Source: an uncultured Bacteroidales bacterium
GTDB taxonomy: Bacteria > Bacteroidota > Bacteroidia > Bacteroidales > Bacteroidaceae
Reading direction: 5' to 3'
Length of the DNA stretch: 49,303 nt
NCBI GenBank assembly: GCA_902787555.1
Contig: CADAGO010000019.1
Span: forward strand, 1 to 49,303
In this document: piece after piece, positions 6,927 to 14,922 of the stretch
Position numbering within the stretch: position 1 is the first letter of the stretch
How the letters are laid out: the number at the start of each line of letters is the position of its first letter
Notes under the pieces: generated by a model
Told to the model about the DNA's origin: nothing
The model's input: the letters and a program-made list of their open reading frames with translations, nothing else
Databases searched by the model: none
Made by a program: the position numbers and the translations under genes

Positions 6927-8161
6927 CAGATACAAAGAGTATCCACATTGCTGACTATAACTATGATTTGCCCGATGAACGTATCGCCAAGTTCCCCTTG
7001 GCAGAGCGGGACAGCAGCAAGTTGCTAATATATAATAAAGGTGTAGTGACGGAGGACGTTTTTTCGGCTCTGCCACGGTATTTGCCCAAGGGGGCGCTGA
7101 TGGTGTTCAACAACACGAAGGTGATACAGGCACGACTGCACTTCCAGAAGGAAACGGGCGCGACGATAGAAGTGTTCTGCATGGAACCGTTTGCTCCTGC
7201 CGAATACCAGCAGAACTTCGCCCACCGAGGATGGGTGGAGTGGCTCTGCATGATAGGCAACCTGAAACGATGGAAGGATGGCCTGCTGAGCAAGGAGGTG
7301 GAGGTGCGTGGCAAGCGACTGAAACTGACGGTGGAGCGATTCGAGTGCATGGGCAGCCAAGGTACGAACCACAGGGTGCGATTCGCATGGAACGACGACG
7401 ATGTTGCCTTTAGCGAGATACTCGAGGCGGTGGGCGAACTGCCTATTCCCCCCTACCTGAACCGCGAGACGGAGGAGAGCGATAAGCGCACGTATCAGAC
7501 AGTGTATTCCAAGGTGAAGGGTTCGGTTGCCGCTCCCACAGCAGGGCTGCACTTTACTGATCGCGTGCTTGCCAAGCTCGACGAGGTGGGTATAGACCGA
7601 GAGGAACTGACGCTCCACGTGGGTGCAGGTACTTTCAAGCCGGTGAAGAGCGAGGAAATAGCCGACCACGAGATGCATAGCGAGTATATTGTGGTGCGCC
7701 GCGAGACCATCGAAAAACTGTTGCGCCATAGCGGCAAAGCCATCGCAGTGGGCACTACATCAGTGCGCACACTCGAGAGCCTCTACTACATCGGGCTGAA
7801 AATACAGCGCAACCCGGACATAGGCGAGGAAGGATTGCACGTGAACCAGTGGGAACCATACGAAAACAAGTATCTGCCGCAAGGCATCGACACTATGAGC
7901 GTACTCCAAGCCATCGCTGATTGGATGGACCGCAACGCACTGAATGCACTCCACACTACCACGCAAATCATCATAGCCCCAGGATATGAATATCACATCG
8001 TGAGCCGCATGGTGACCAACTTCCACCAGCCGCAAAGCACGTTGCTGCTGCTCGTGTCGGCATTTGTAAAGGGAGACTGGCGCAAAATCTATGACTATGC
8101 GCTAGCGCACGGCTTCCGTTTCCTCAGTTACGGCGACAGTAGCCTGCTGATTATGGAATAA
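6923..8161 (+). CDS. queA: S-adenosylmethionine:tRNA ribosyltransferase-isomerase
   Basis: 412 residues. QueA transfers the ribosyl part of SAM to 7-aminomethyl-7-deazaguanine in tRNA, giving epoxyqueuosine. Motifs include YDLPDERIAKFPLAERDSSK at the N-terminus, ALMVFNNTKVIQARL, VGELPIPPYL, YQTVYSK..GSVAAPTAGLHFT, LHVGAGTFKPV and, near the end, TNFHQPQSTLLLLVSAF, all diagnostic for QueA. At 412 residues it is longer than the roughly 345 of enterobacterial QueA; the extra length is in the region around residues 85-145, as I would expect for the Bacteroidetes form. It overlaps birA by 4 nt. No clear terminator follows; a 371-nt noncoding stretch comes next. Confidence 0.95.
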   Translation: MTDTKSIHIADYNYDLPDERIAKFPLAERDSSKLLIYNKGVVTEDVFSALPRYLPKGALMVFNNTKVIQARLHFQKETGATIEVFCMEPFAPAEYQQNFAHRGWVEWLCMIGNLKRWKDGLLSKEVEVRGKRLKLTVERFECMGSQGTNHRVRFAWNDDDVAFSEILEAVGELPIPPYLNRETEESDKRTYQTVYSKVKGSVAAPTAGLHFTDRVLAKLDEVGIDREELTLHVGAGTFKPVKSEEIADHEMHSEYIVVRRETIEKLLRHSGKAIAVGTTSVRTLESLYYIGLKIQRNPDIGEEGLHVNQWEPYENKYLPQGIDTMSVLQAIADWMDRNALNALHTTTQIIIAPGYEYHIVSRMVTNFHQPQSTLLLLVSAFVKGDWRKIYDYALAHGFRFLSYGDSSLLIME

Positions 8162-8532
8162 CGGATAGAAAGCAATATCGCAAAAGGGGAAGAATGATAG
8201 GGTGTCAACTTATGGTTTTTGAGTGTGTGCTGTATGTCAAAACTTGCTTAAAAACGATAAAAGATTGTTGAAAACGAGGAAAAATGATAGCTGTAGATTA
8301 CAAAAAGGGATGAAAAGTAAGGGATTTTTACAAATTTTATAACTTTTGTTACATACCTTATATTATTATTAATAATAAGATGCTATCTTTGCACCGAAAA
8401 TAAATCGAGTAAAATTAAACCAGTTATAATAAACCGGCAAACAGACGTAACGAATAAAACAAAAACCTAAACAAAGACAAAAAAGAAATTAGAGTTATTC
8501 AACCTAAATATTAATTTTTAAATTCAAATCGT
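8162..8532 (+). other. Intergenic region with promoter and long A-rich leader
   Basis: No gene is supported here. The left half has no recognised element. A -7 box lies at 8384-8391, preceded by an A+T-rich symmetric run (TATTATTATTAATAATAA). From there to the next ATG is a leader of about 140 nt, A-rich and with little pairing potential. I looked for a riboswitch-like fold and saw none. Confidence 0.6.
8384..8391 (+). promoter_or_regulatory. -7 box for the secreted protein gene at 8533
   Basis: TATCTTTG matches the Bacteroidetes -7 consensus. The -33 region is A+T-rich with no clean TTTG. Transcription would start near 8395, leaving a leader of about 138 nt. Confidence 0.55.
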
Positions 8533-9900
8533 ATGAAGAAATTTTTTACTTTAATCGCAGTTGCACTCGTTGCTTTCAGCGCTAGTGCACAAGAGTACGA
8601 GGGCGCAAAGGACGTCGTCACTAATGGTAAAATTGCTTATGACAAAGCAATTAATGATGGAGATTTTAGTCTGTATCCAGCAGATAAATTGGTAAACTTC
8701 GTTGTCAATGAGTGGGTTGATGGTGTGCAAAGACCCGTATCAACCGCAAGAGTTGCGGTAGACCCAGATGACAATAGATTTGAGCCTGGAGGTTCAAATA
8801 GACTGGTAAATTATTGCATTAAGGTTTCTTCACGTGACACTAGTGGTGATCCTTGGGACTCTCAGTTCTTTGTAACACTTGGTTCTGATGAGTCACAGTA
8901 TTTGAAGGAAGGTGATAAGGTTCAGTTGAAGATGAAAATTAAGGCAGATAAAGCAGCAAAGGCATCTACTCAGGCTCATGCAAATTCGGGAAATTACAAT
9001 TGGTATGTTGGAATTGGGGATATTAACTTCACAACGGAGTGGGAAGAATATGCATCAGACGAAATTACTCTTAGCTCACAGCAAGCATTTGGACAGAATG
9101 GTGACAAGGTGGGTTTTGGTACAATTGCAATTAACCTTGCAGAATTGAAAGAAGCCAACAATTATTATTTCGACGATATTCAGTTATTTGTTAATAAACA
9201 AGTTACAAAAGAGATTAATTGGCAGAATATTTATGAGAACGATGGTACAGATCTTTCTACTCTTTCAGTTAAGTATTTTAAGAACTATACTGACGCTGCA
9301 AAGAGTGTAGATGGTGCAATTGCTGTAGCTAACCTTGATCCGGATAAGGACTATTGGGGAACATATACAGACAATTATTCTAACGAAGAAGTACGTGAAG
9401 TTAAAGTTACAAACGACTGGGATACTCAGTTCTTGATTTCACTCCCTTATGAACTCAAGAAGGGTGAAAAGGTGAAGGTTTCATTCAAGTATAAGGCTGA
9501 TGTAGCAGCACAGGCTCAAGTTCAGGCTCATAAGGCAATTCCAGAACCAGGTGCAATTGAAGGTAAAGATGGTTATGGGGGAACTTACATTGGTAGCTTC
9601 GGTTTGGGCAATATTAGCTTTACAACTGAATGGCAGCCTATTGAAAAGGTTGTTTCTGTAAGTACTGAAACCATTCAGTCAATCTGCTTCAACCTCGAAG
9701 TTAATAACTACAGAGCGATTAACACTTATTACTTTGATGATATTGTTGTAGCAGTAGACGAAGATAATGTTCCAACATCTATCAACACAACTAAGGCAGT
9801 AAAGGCAACTAACGCTATCTACAACGTAGCTGGTCAGCAGATCAAGGCTCTCCAGAAGGGTCTTAACATCGTAAACGGCGAAAAGGTTTACGTGAAGTAA
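8533..9900 (+). CDS. Secreted protein with two jelly-roll-like repeats and a C-terminal sorting-type tail
   Basis: 455 residues. Residues 1-20 are a signal peptide (MKKFFTLIAVALVAFSASAQ). The mature part contains two related segments, about 55-222 and 245-415. Each contains W-D-[ST]-Q-F followed later by KADxAAxAxxQAH, a NFTTEW or SFTTEW strand, and an ending xYYFDDI. The pattern of beta-strands with a terminal DDI resembles carbohydrate-binding jelly-roll modules (CBM4/9-like); that is inference. The last 35 residues, IYNVAGQQIKALQKGLNIVNGEKVYVK-like, match the tail found on many Prevotella exported proteins and look like a type IX secretion C-terminal signal. The gene stands alone with its own promoter and is followed by a strong terminator, so it is a single-gene unit. 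The exact ligand is unknown. Confidence 0.7.
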   Translation: MKKFFTLIAVALVAFSASAQEYEGAKDVVTNGKIAYDKAINDGDFSLYPADKLVNFVVNEWVDGVQRPVSTARVAVDPDDNRFEPGGSNRLVNYCIKVSSRDTSGDPWDSQFFVTLGSDESQYLKEGDKVQLKMKIKADKAAKASTQAHANSGNYNWYVGIGDINFTTEWEEYASDEITLSSQQAFGQNGDKVGFGTIAINLAELKEANNYYFDDIQLFVNKQVTKEINWQNIYENDGTDLSTLSVKYFKNYTDAAKSVDGAIAVANLDPDKDYWGTYTDNYSNEEVREVKVTNDWDTQFLISLPYELKKGEKVKVSFKYKADVAAQAQVQAHKAIPEPGAIEGKDGYGGTYIGSFGLGNISFTTEWQPIEKVVSVSTETIQSICFNLEVNNYRAINTYYFDDIVVAVDEDNVPTSINTTKAVKATNAIYNVAGQQIKALQKGLNIVNGEKVYVK

Positions 9901-9905
9901 TAAAA

Positions 9906-9936
9906 ACCTCCCTCTTATCCCTCCCAAGGAGGGAAG
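9906..9936 (+). repeat. Pyrimidine-rich dispersed inverted repeat, copy 1
   Basis: CTCCC...CCCTCCCAAGGAGGGA forms a GC-rich inverted repeat just after the gene at 8533. Similar elements occur at 11688-11721 and 30573-30605, always downstream of a gene. Confidence 0.5.
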
Positions 9937-9955
9937 ATAGAGATTATTAATAAAG

Positions 9956-9988
9956 GTGCTCAGGCAGAAATGCCTGGGCACTTTTTTT
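9956..9988 (+). terminator. Rho-independent terminator
   Basis: GTGCTCAGGCA, loop GAAA, TGCCTGGGCAC, then seven T. An 11-bp stem with one G-T pair and a T tract; it ends the transcript of the secreted protein. Confidence 0.93.
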
Positions 9989-9992
9989 GCGG

Positions 9993-10058
9993 CCCTAGTA
10001 GGGTAGCAATTGTTCCCCCTAAGGGTAACAAAAATTCCCCTTAGGGGGAACAATTGTG
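9993..10058 (+). repeat. Three-unit tandem array, 22-nt period, C/G palindromes
   Basis: Three consecutive 22-nt units start at 9993, 10015 and 10037. Each begins with a palindrome (CCCTAGTAGGG, CCCTAAGGG, CCCCTTAGGGG) and continues with an A+T-rich spacer of similar form (TAGCAATTGTT, TAACAAAAATT, GAACAATTGTG). It lies between the terminator of one gene and the promoter of the next. The period equals that of the arrays at 16390 and 47364, but the palindrome sequence is different. Confidence 0.7.
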
Positions 10059-10085
10059 GCGTTTGGGAAATTATTTGCTGAAAAG

Positions 10086-10117
10086 TTTGGTGATTAGTGC
10101 TAAATATTGTAACTTTG
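10086..10117 (+). promoter_or_regulatory. Consensus promoter of the lipoprotein pair
   Basis: TTTG (10086-10089), 20 nt, TAACTTTG (10110-10117): a full match to the Bacteroidetes primary sigma promoter. The transcript start is near 10121, 32 nt before the ATG of the lipoprotein gene. Confidence 0.85.
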
Positions 10118-10152
10118 CAGGGAGAATGTGTAATACCAAATCAAAAAAGAAA

Positions 10153-11058
10153 ATGAAGAAGTACTTATTATTTGTATGCAGCGCTACGTTGATGTTGGTG
10201 CTTGCAAGTTGTGGAGGAAATGCAAACGGTGGTAACACAGAGGCTCCACAGGAAGAATTCATGAATGAAGTAAAGGCTCCTACGTGGGAGAAGTTTGTTG
10301 TTGTGACTCTAGAAGAAGTGTCGCTCTATAAGGCTGCTGATGAGACCAGCGCTCAGCGTATGGTGTGTTATGAGGATGCAGAGAGCGATATGGTGGATAT
10401 TATGAATATCTGGAGTGACGAGAGTGCTCCTGAGGATTATCTGCAGGAGTCGTTGTGTTTATATCCTGATGAGGTGTTCCCCTGCCTGGGTGAGGAGGGC
10501 GACTTTTACAAAGTGGCACTCTGTGGTTTGTATGACAAGGATGATGAGGTGGGCTATATTGCCAAGAGTGCAGCGACGGAAATAAAGGCAGAACCAATTA
10601 CTAACGAGAAGACTTTTAACATGTGTTGTTCGTGGGCGCAAATGCGCTACTTCCCTGATGGTAAGTATAAGAATATGGTGATGCGTACGAAGTATGATGA
10701 GTTGGAAGGTGAACGCATCAATATCGGCAAACTGATTGATGGTGTTGTGGCTTTCCCTGTGAATTATACAATCGACTGTTATTGCAATACGGAAACAGAC
10801 AGCCTCCAGTTTGATGAAGCAGAATATGAGGAAGGTATGGTAATCGATAATTTAGGGTATCCGACAAGCATGCGTTATGAGAGCGAGGATGGATATTCCA
10901 TTATGTTAGATTTTTCCAAACTTACTGATGAGCAGGTCGACAAATTGTATGATGCCATCGTGAAGGAAGAACCGACTTATGTAGAATATCAGTATTATTT
11001 CCCAACCATTGAAGCAGAATACGACCGATTCCAGTCATTCTATACCTATACGCGATAA
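10153..11058 (+). CDS. Lipoprotein of unknown function
   Basis: 301 residues from the ATG at 10153. A longer frame from 10054 would include the promoter and is rejected. The N-terminus MKKYLLFVCSATLMLVLASC is a lipoprotein signal with lipobox LASC, so Cys20 would be lipidated. After a Gly/Asn-rich linker the protein has a segment (about residues 40-140) with VSLYKAADETSAQR and a later GDFYKVALCGLYDKDDEVGYIAKSAA, which has the look of an SH3b-type fold. The remainder (about 150-301) has no recognised domain. The next lipoprotein begins 3 nt after the stop and also contains an SH3b-like domain, so the two probably work together at the cell envelope. Confidence 0.7.
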   Translation: MKKYLLFVCSATLMLVLASCGGNANGGNTEAPQEEFMNEVKAPTWEKFVVVTLEEVSLYKAADETSAQRMVCYEDAESDMVDIMNIWSDESAPEDYLQESLCLYPDEVFPCLGEEGDFYKVALCGLYDKDDEVGYIAKSAATEIKAEPITNEKTFNMCCSWAQMRYFPDGKYKNMVMRTKYDELEGERINIGKLIDGVVAFPVNYTIDCYCNTETDSLQFDEAEYEEGMVIDNLGYPTSMRYESEDGYSIMLDFSKLTDEQVDKLYDAIVKEEPTYVEYQYYFPTIEAEYDRFQSFYTYTR

Positions 11059-11061
11059 AAT

Positions 11062-11679
11062 ATGAAACGAATCTGTATCGTGGCAATGATGATGGGTATT
11101 GTATGTCTCATCAGTTGTAATCATACAAAAACTGCCCCAGAGGGAGCAGACGATAGTACTGCTGTAGCAGTTGCCAATGTAGTACAGAATGAAGTACCAG
11201 AAGAGTCGCTGACTGTATCAGAAATTAATACTAATGATGATAATATCTTCACGGTAGTATATGCTATCTCAGACGATGGTTTTGTCAATGTCAGAGAGAC
11301 TCCATCTGCTAAGGCAGCCATTCTCGATACGCTGTGGATGGCTTTTCATGGGCTGGGTAATGGTGTGTTGGTAGAGGGGCAAGAGGGTTGGTCTAAAGTC
11401 AGTGTGGGCGAGCATGTAGGATGGGTCAACAACAGATATATCGACTATCAGCGCTGGTATGATGGTGAAGGCGACTCGATTCTTGTTGCAGCCAAGGACC
11501 CAACCCCGCTGTATGGTGAGAATTATGTGGATGATGGCGACTATCCACTCTTCACCACCGTAAAGAAGGGAACAATTCTTGCTGACCACTTCATTATCCA
11601 CAATGGCTACTACAACCTTCTTACAGGTCATGACTATATCTTCATTAAACTTGAGGATGCTCAGATAGTTGTGAAATAG
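11062..11679 (+). CDS. SH3b-domain lipoprotein
   Basis: 205 residues. The signal peptide MKRICIVAMMMGIVCLISC ends in lipobox LISC, lipidated at Cys19. Residues about 70-135 form a bacterial SH3 domain: DGFVNVRETPSAKAAIL is the classic VNVRxxPS opening, and GWSKVSVGEHVGWVNNRYI the closing strands. Such domains usually bind peptidoglycan peptides or mediate protein contacts. The C-terminal 65 residues are not recognised. The gene follows the preceding lipoprotein by 3 nt and shares its promoter. A GC-rich inverted repeat follows the stop. Confidence 0.8.
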   Translation: MKRICIVAMMMGIVCLISCNHTKTAPEGADDSTAVAVANVVQNEVPEESLTVSEINTNDDNIFTVVYAISDDGFVNVRETPSAKAAILDTLWMAFHGLGNGVLVEGQEGWSKVSVGEHVGWVNNRYIDYQRWYDGEGDSILVAAKDPTPLYGENYVDDGDYPLFTTVKKGTILADHFIIHNGYYNLLTGHDYIFIKLEDAQIVVK

Positions 11680-11687
11680 CATAGACC

Positions 11688-11721
11688 CGCTCCCATATCC
11701 CCTCCCTGTAAGGGGGGAAGT
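11688..11721 (+). repeat. Pyrimidine-rich dispersed inverted repeat, copy 2
   Basis: CCCCTCCCTGTAAGGGGGG is a near-perfect inverted repeat between the SH3b lipoprotein gene and the C10 protease gene. It resembles copies at 9906 and 30573. It could act as a terminator-like or mRNA-stabilising hairpin, but no T tract follows. Confidence 0.5.
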
Positions 11722-11743
11722 GGCTATTAATAAACCTTTTACA

Positions 11744-13636
11744 ATGAGAAATTGGAGCTTCATAATTCTGTTTGCCCTATGTAGCATTGCTGGCTGGAGC
11801 CAGCAGTTGTCAAGTGACCTTCAGACCCGTCTGGAGCGTCTTGGCTTAGATATGCGGCATGGCCGATGGCGTGTGCAACAGAGTTTTCCCGAACTGCAGA
11901 TATACGAGAATGCTAATACCCCCAGTTTTTTCATTGTCGCAACTCCGGAATACGCACGCTATATGCAGAATCCAGTGCTGGCATATAGCACAGAGAGCGG
12001 TTTCCGTAATACAGAGTCGAGTTGGAAGGAAAACCTGTTTGGTTCGTATCGAGAGCAGTTGCAACAGCTGAAAGCGCGAGGTCGTTTGCCAGATGCCAAT
12101 ACCCCCGTTGCCACTTATTTACAACCCACCATCAAAGTGGAGCGACTGACGAAGACCAAGTGGGGGCAAGGCTATCCATATAACGAGCAATGTCCTTTGA
12201 TAGTAGCTCCTTATACTCATCAGATGACAGGTTGTGTGGCAACTGCAATGTCGCAACTGATGTACTATCACCAGCATCCCATGAAGGGTAGGGGACGCTA
12301 TGTGGGAGGCAAAGAAGGGCAACGAGTTGATATTCTGTTCGATAACATTGCTCCACAGTGGACGGCGATGCGGTTGGAGTATGCTGCCACTCGAGACAGT
12401 AAAGAAAATATCGCACCTATAGCCCAACTGATGAGTGCAAATGCGAAAGCGGTCTCCTCAGAATTTCTAATCTCTAACACATCATCAGATCATCTTGCTG
12501 CCCGAACCGTATTGGTGAACTATTGGAACTACGATCCTACCTGTAAATTTATCCGTAGTGAACAACAGACAGTCCTGATAGCAATGATTAATCAAAATCT
12601 CGATGATGGCCTGCCTGTGATGGTGACTGGCGGCAATCATTCTTTTCTCTGTGATGGACGCAATGGAGACTTCTATCATTTCAATTTGGGATGGCGAGGA
12701 GATGCCAATGGGTATTATCGATTCCTTATAGATGGCAACGTGGATGAGAACAGGTTGGAAACGCCTATTATGCAGGAAATCGTGTGCGACATACGCCCTA
12801 GTCGGGAGAATAGAGATGTTCGATTGGTGTTGACGCTGCCGAAACCAGGTATGTTGGCTGCTGTCTTGTCAAGCCAGTCAATTCCCATGCAACAAGTAAC
12901 CCGACTAAAACTGTCGGGTCCATTGAATGGCGCCGACATAGCATTATTGCGCAGAATGGCAGGGGCAACCGATGGATGGAGCAGAGAGGCTGTTCGCATC
13001 GGTAGTACAGAAGCAAGATGGGCAGGTCAGTTGGCATTCTTGGACTTGACAGGTGCTTCATTTGTAAAAGACGACGATTTACCTTATCTTCGTATTAAAG
13101 CAAAGAAAGGACGATTCAATTGGCAGAAAAAAGACTATGATGTGGGCAATATGAGCGATGCAGAATATCATAAGTTCATCAAGCGTTATGTAGGTCATGG
13201 AGACGGATATAGTTATGCGGAATATGCTGGAGAGCGTTGCATGGAATTCTATATGTTACCTCGAACCGTATCTCCAATGATGTTTTTTGATTGTCAGAAC
13301 CTGCGTGACATCATCCTGCCATCCGACACTAAAAAGATTCTTGGGTGTGCTTTCCAATGGTGTAACGCCCTGACTACGATAGATTTGCCAGCATCAGTGA
13401 AGGAAATCGAAGCAGGAGCTTTTGCCGATTGCTATCTTTTGGAAGAGGTCAGAGTGAAAACCGTTCCGACAGAGACTTGCCATCATGTGTTCCCATTCAA
13501 GAGAGAGGGGCAATATGGCCAATTTGTCCAAAATAGACACCAAGGTATTTTCGACGGAAATAACAAGGTAACTTGTCGAGGATTGGTAAAAGATGGTGTT
13601 GTGTTGACGACTATAAAATATAAAAAGGTGTTGTAG
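11744..13636 (+). CDS. C10 family (streptopain-like) cysteine protease with leucine-rich-like C-terminus
   Basis: 630 residues from the ATG at 11744; the eight extra residues from 11720 precede a clean signal peptide (MRNWSFIILFALCSIAGWSQ). A pro-region of about 110 residues follows. The protease domain has TKWGQGYPYNEQCP, then the nucleophile motif GCVATAMSQLMYYHQHP with Cys at about 168, and the histidine motif GGNHSFLCDG followed by FHFNLGWRG-D-NGYY, as in streptopain and interpain. The C-terminal third includes AFQWCNALTTIDLPASVKEI and GAFADCYLLEEV, BspA-type leucine-rich repeats, here only two or three. Homologues act as secreted proteases in host or community settings. It is therefore probably exported and activated by cleavage of the pro-region. 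No dedicated inhibitor gene is visible beside it. Confidence 0.85.
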   Translation: MRNWSFIILFALCSIAGWSQQLSSDLQTRLERLGLDMRHGRWRVQQSFPELQIYENANTPSFFIVATPEYARYMQNPVLAYSTESGFRNTESSWKENLFGSYREQLQQLKARGRLPDANTPVATYLQPTIKVERLTKTKWGQGYPYNEQCPLIVAPYTHQMTGCVATAMSQLMYYHQHPMKGRGRYVGGKEGQRVDILFDNIAPQWTAMRLEYAATRDSKENIAPIAQLMSANAKAVSSEFLISNTSSDHLAARTVLVNYWNYDPTCKFIRSEQQTVLIAMINQNLDDGLPVMVTGGNHSFLCDGRNGDFYHFNLGWRGDANGYYRFLIDGNVDENRLETPIMQEIVCDIRPSRENRDVRLVLTLPKPGMLAAVLSSQSIPMQQVTRLKLSGPLNGADIALLRRMAGATDGWSREAVRIGSTEARWAGQLAFLDLTGASFVKDDDLPYLRIKAKKGRFNWQKKDYDVGNMSDAEYHKFIKRYVGHGDGYSYAEYAGERCMEFYMLPRTVSPMMFFDCQNLRDIILPSDTKKILGCAFQWCNALTTIDLPASVKEIEAGAFADCYLLEEVRVKTVPTETCHHVFPFKREGQYGQFVQNRHQGIFDGNNKVTCRGLVKDGVVLTTIKYKKVL

Positions 13637-13680
13637 CACTTATTAATTATTAACGTTTTTTGTTTTTTATTGGAAAATAT

Positions 13681-13711
13681 TTTGTGATATAACAAAAAAA
13701 CAATATCTTTG
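13681..13711 (+). promoter_or_regulatory. Promoter of the OmpA-like gene
   Basis: TTTG (13681-13684), 19 nt, TATCTTTG (13704-13711). Transcription would start near 13715, 34 nt before the ATG. Confidence 0.8.
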
Positions 13712-13748
13712 TGCCACGAATTCGTAATTTTTAAATAAAAAGCTTTTT

Positions 13749-14909
13749 ATGAAAAGAACTAAACTTACTATCTTAATGGCAGCAATTGCATTTTTTGGCT
13801 GCCAAGCTCTTTTTGCACAGGAATGTACAGGAGAATGTCAGGAATTAGGTTATAGACCTTATCCACATGGTTTTATTCAATTGCAGGGCGGAGTTGGAAC
13901 TACGTTGACTGATGTTGAGTGCTTGAAATTGCTTAGCCCAACAGCAAGTATTGGTGCAGGTGCATGGTTTGGACCTTCAGTCGGAGCACGTCTGCATGTC
14001 AATGCATGGGAGTCAAAAGGTGGTTTCAAGACAGCTGGCGACCCATTGAAGTACAAATATAACTATGTGAATACCAATGCCGACCTGATGTTGAACGTGC
14101 TTAATCTGTTCTCACAGAAGAAGTATCACAAATTCAATGTGATTCTCATTGGTGGTATTGGCTTGAATTATGCATGGAAGAACGATGAGTTCCATCAGCT
14201 GTTGAATACATATACCCCAACAGTTGATATATCAAATGCATGGGGCGAGGGTACTTCTCGCAAGCAGTTGCTAAACCACAATATCCGTGCAGGTCTGTTG
14301 TTCGACTTTAATATTGCCAAGCATTGGGGCGTTGGTATTGAAGTTGATGCAAATTCACTCGACGACCGATTCAATTCCAAGTTTACAGACAGTGATGACT
14401 GGATGATTACAGCACAGTTGGGCATCACATATAAGTTTGGTTTCAAGGCTCCTCATGAGAAGAAGCAAGAGCCTGTGAAGCCTGTTCAGGTTGTACAGCC
14501 AACACCAGTTGTTCCTACTCAGGCAGTGAGAACTGTTGAGCCAGTAAAGGCTCCAGAACCAGTTAGAGCTCCAGAACCAGCAAAGGTGGTTGAAGAACCT
14601 TATAAGGACGTTCTCTTCTATGCAATCCGTGATTCAGAGATTGATCCAGAGTCTATCATCAGCGCAGCAGCTGCATGGTGCAAGAAGTATCCTAACAAGA
14701 CTATCACAGTTAGTGGTTATGCTGATAAGGGTACAGGTAATGCTAAGCTCAACATGATGTATTCTCAGCAGCGTACCAACAAGGTTGTTGATATGCTGAA
14801 GAAGAAAGGCGTACCTGCAAGTCAGATTAAGTCTGCTTCTTATGGTGATACCGTTCAGCCATACTCGGAGAACGATAAGAACCGTTGTGTAATTATTGAA
14901 GGTAAATAA
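13749..14909 (+). CDS. OmpA family outer membrane protein
   Basis: 386 residues. Signal peptide at 1-23 (ending ALFAQ). Residues about 35-235 alternate as beta-strands of a membrane barrel (LQGGVGTTL, GAGAWFGPSVGARLHV, VILIGGIGLNYAW, MITAQLGITYKFGF). A Pro/Val-rich linker with PVKPVQVV and APEPVRAPEP follows (about 240-280). The C-terminal OmpA/Pal domain (285-386) has DVLFYAIRDSEIDPESI, VSGYADKGTGNAKLN and QQRTNKVVDMLKKKGV, which binds peptidoglycan, although the arginine-rich final strand is shortened (NRCVIIEGK). It anchors the outer membrane to the wall. It has its own promoter and is followed after 13 nt by a lipoprotein gene in the same transcript. Confidence 0.92.
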   Translation: MKRTKLTILMAAIAFFGCQALFAQECTGECQELGYRPYPHGFIQLQGGVGTTLTDVECLKLLSPTASIGAGAWFGPSVGARLHVNAWESKGGFKTAGDPLKYKYNYVNTNADLMLNVLNLFSQKKYHKFNVILIGGIGLNYAWKNDEFHQLLNTYTPTVDISNAWGEGTSRKQLLNHNIRAGLLFDFNIAKHWGVGIEVDANSLDDRFNSKFTDSDDWMITAQLGITYKFGFKAPHEKKQEPVKPVQVVQPTPVVPTQAVRTVEPVKAPEPVRAPEPAKVVEEPYKDVLFYAIRDSEIDPESIISAAAAWCKKYPNKTITVSGYADKGTGNAKLNMMYSQQRTNKVVDMLKKKGVPASQIKSASYGDTVQPYSENDKNRCVIIEGK

Positions 14910-14922
14910 AAAGTAAATTATC

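Noticed and set aside
8392-8532. Riboswitch in the leader of the gene at 8533
   Set aside because: The leader is A-rich with no stable stem or recognised aptamer pattern.
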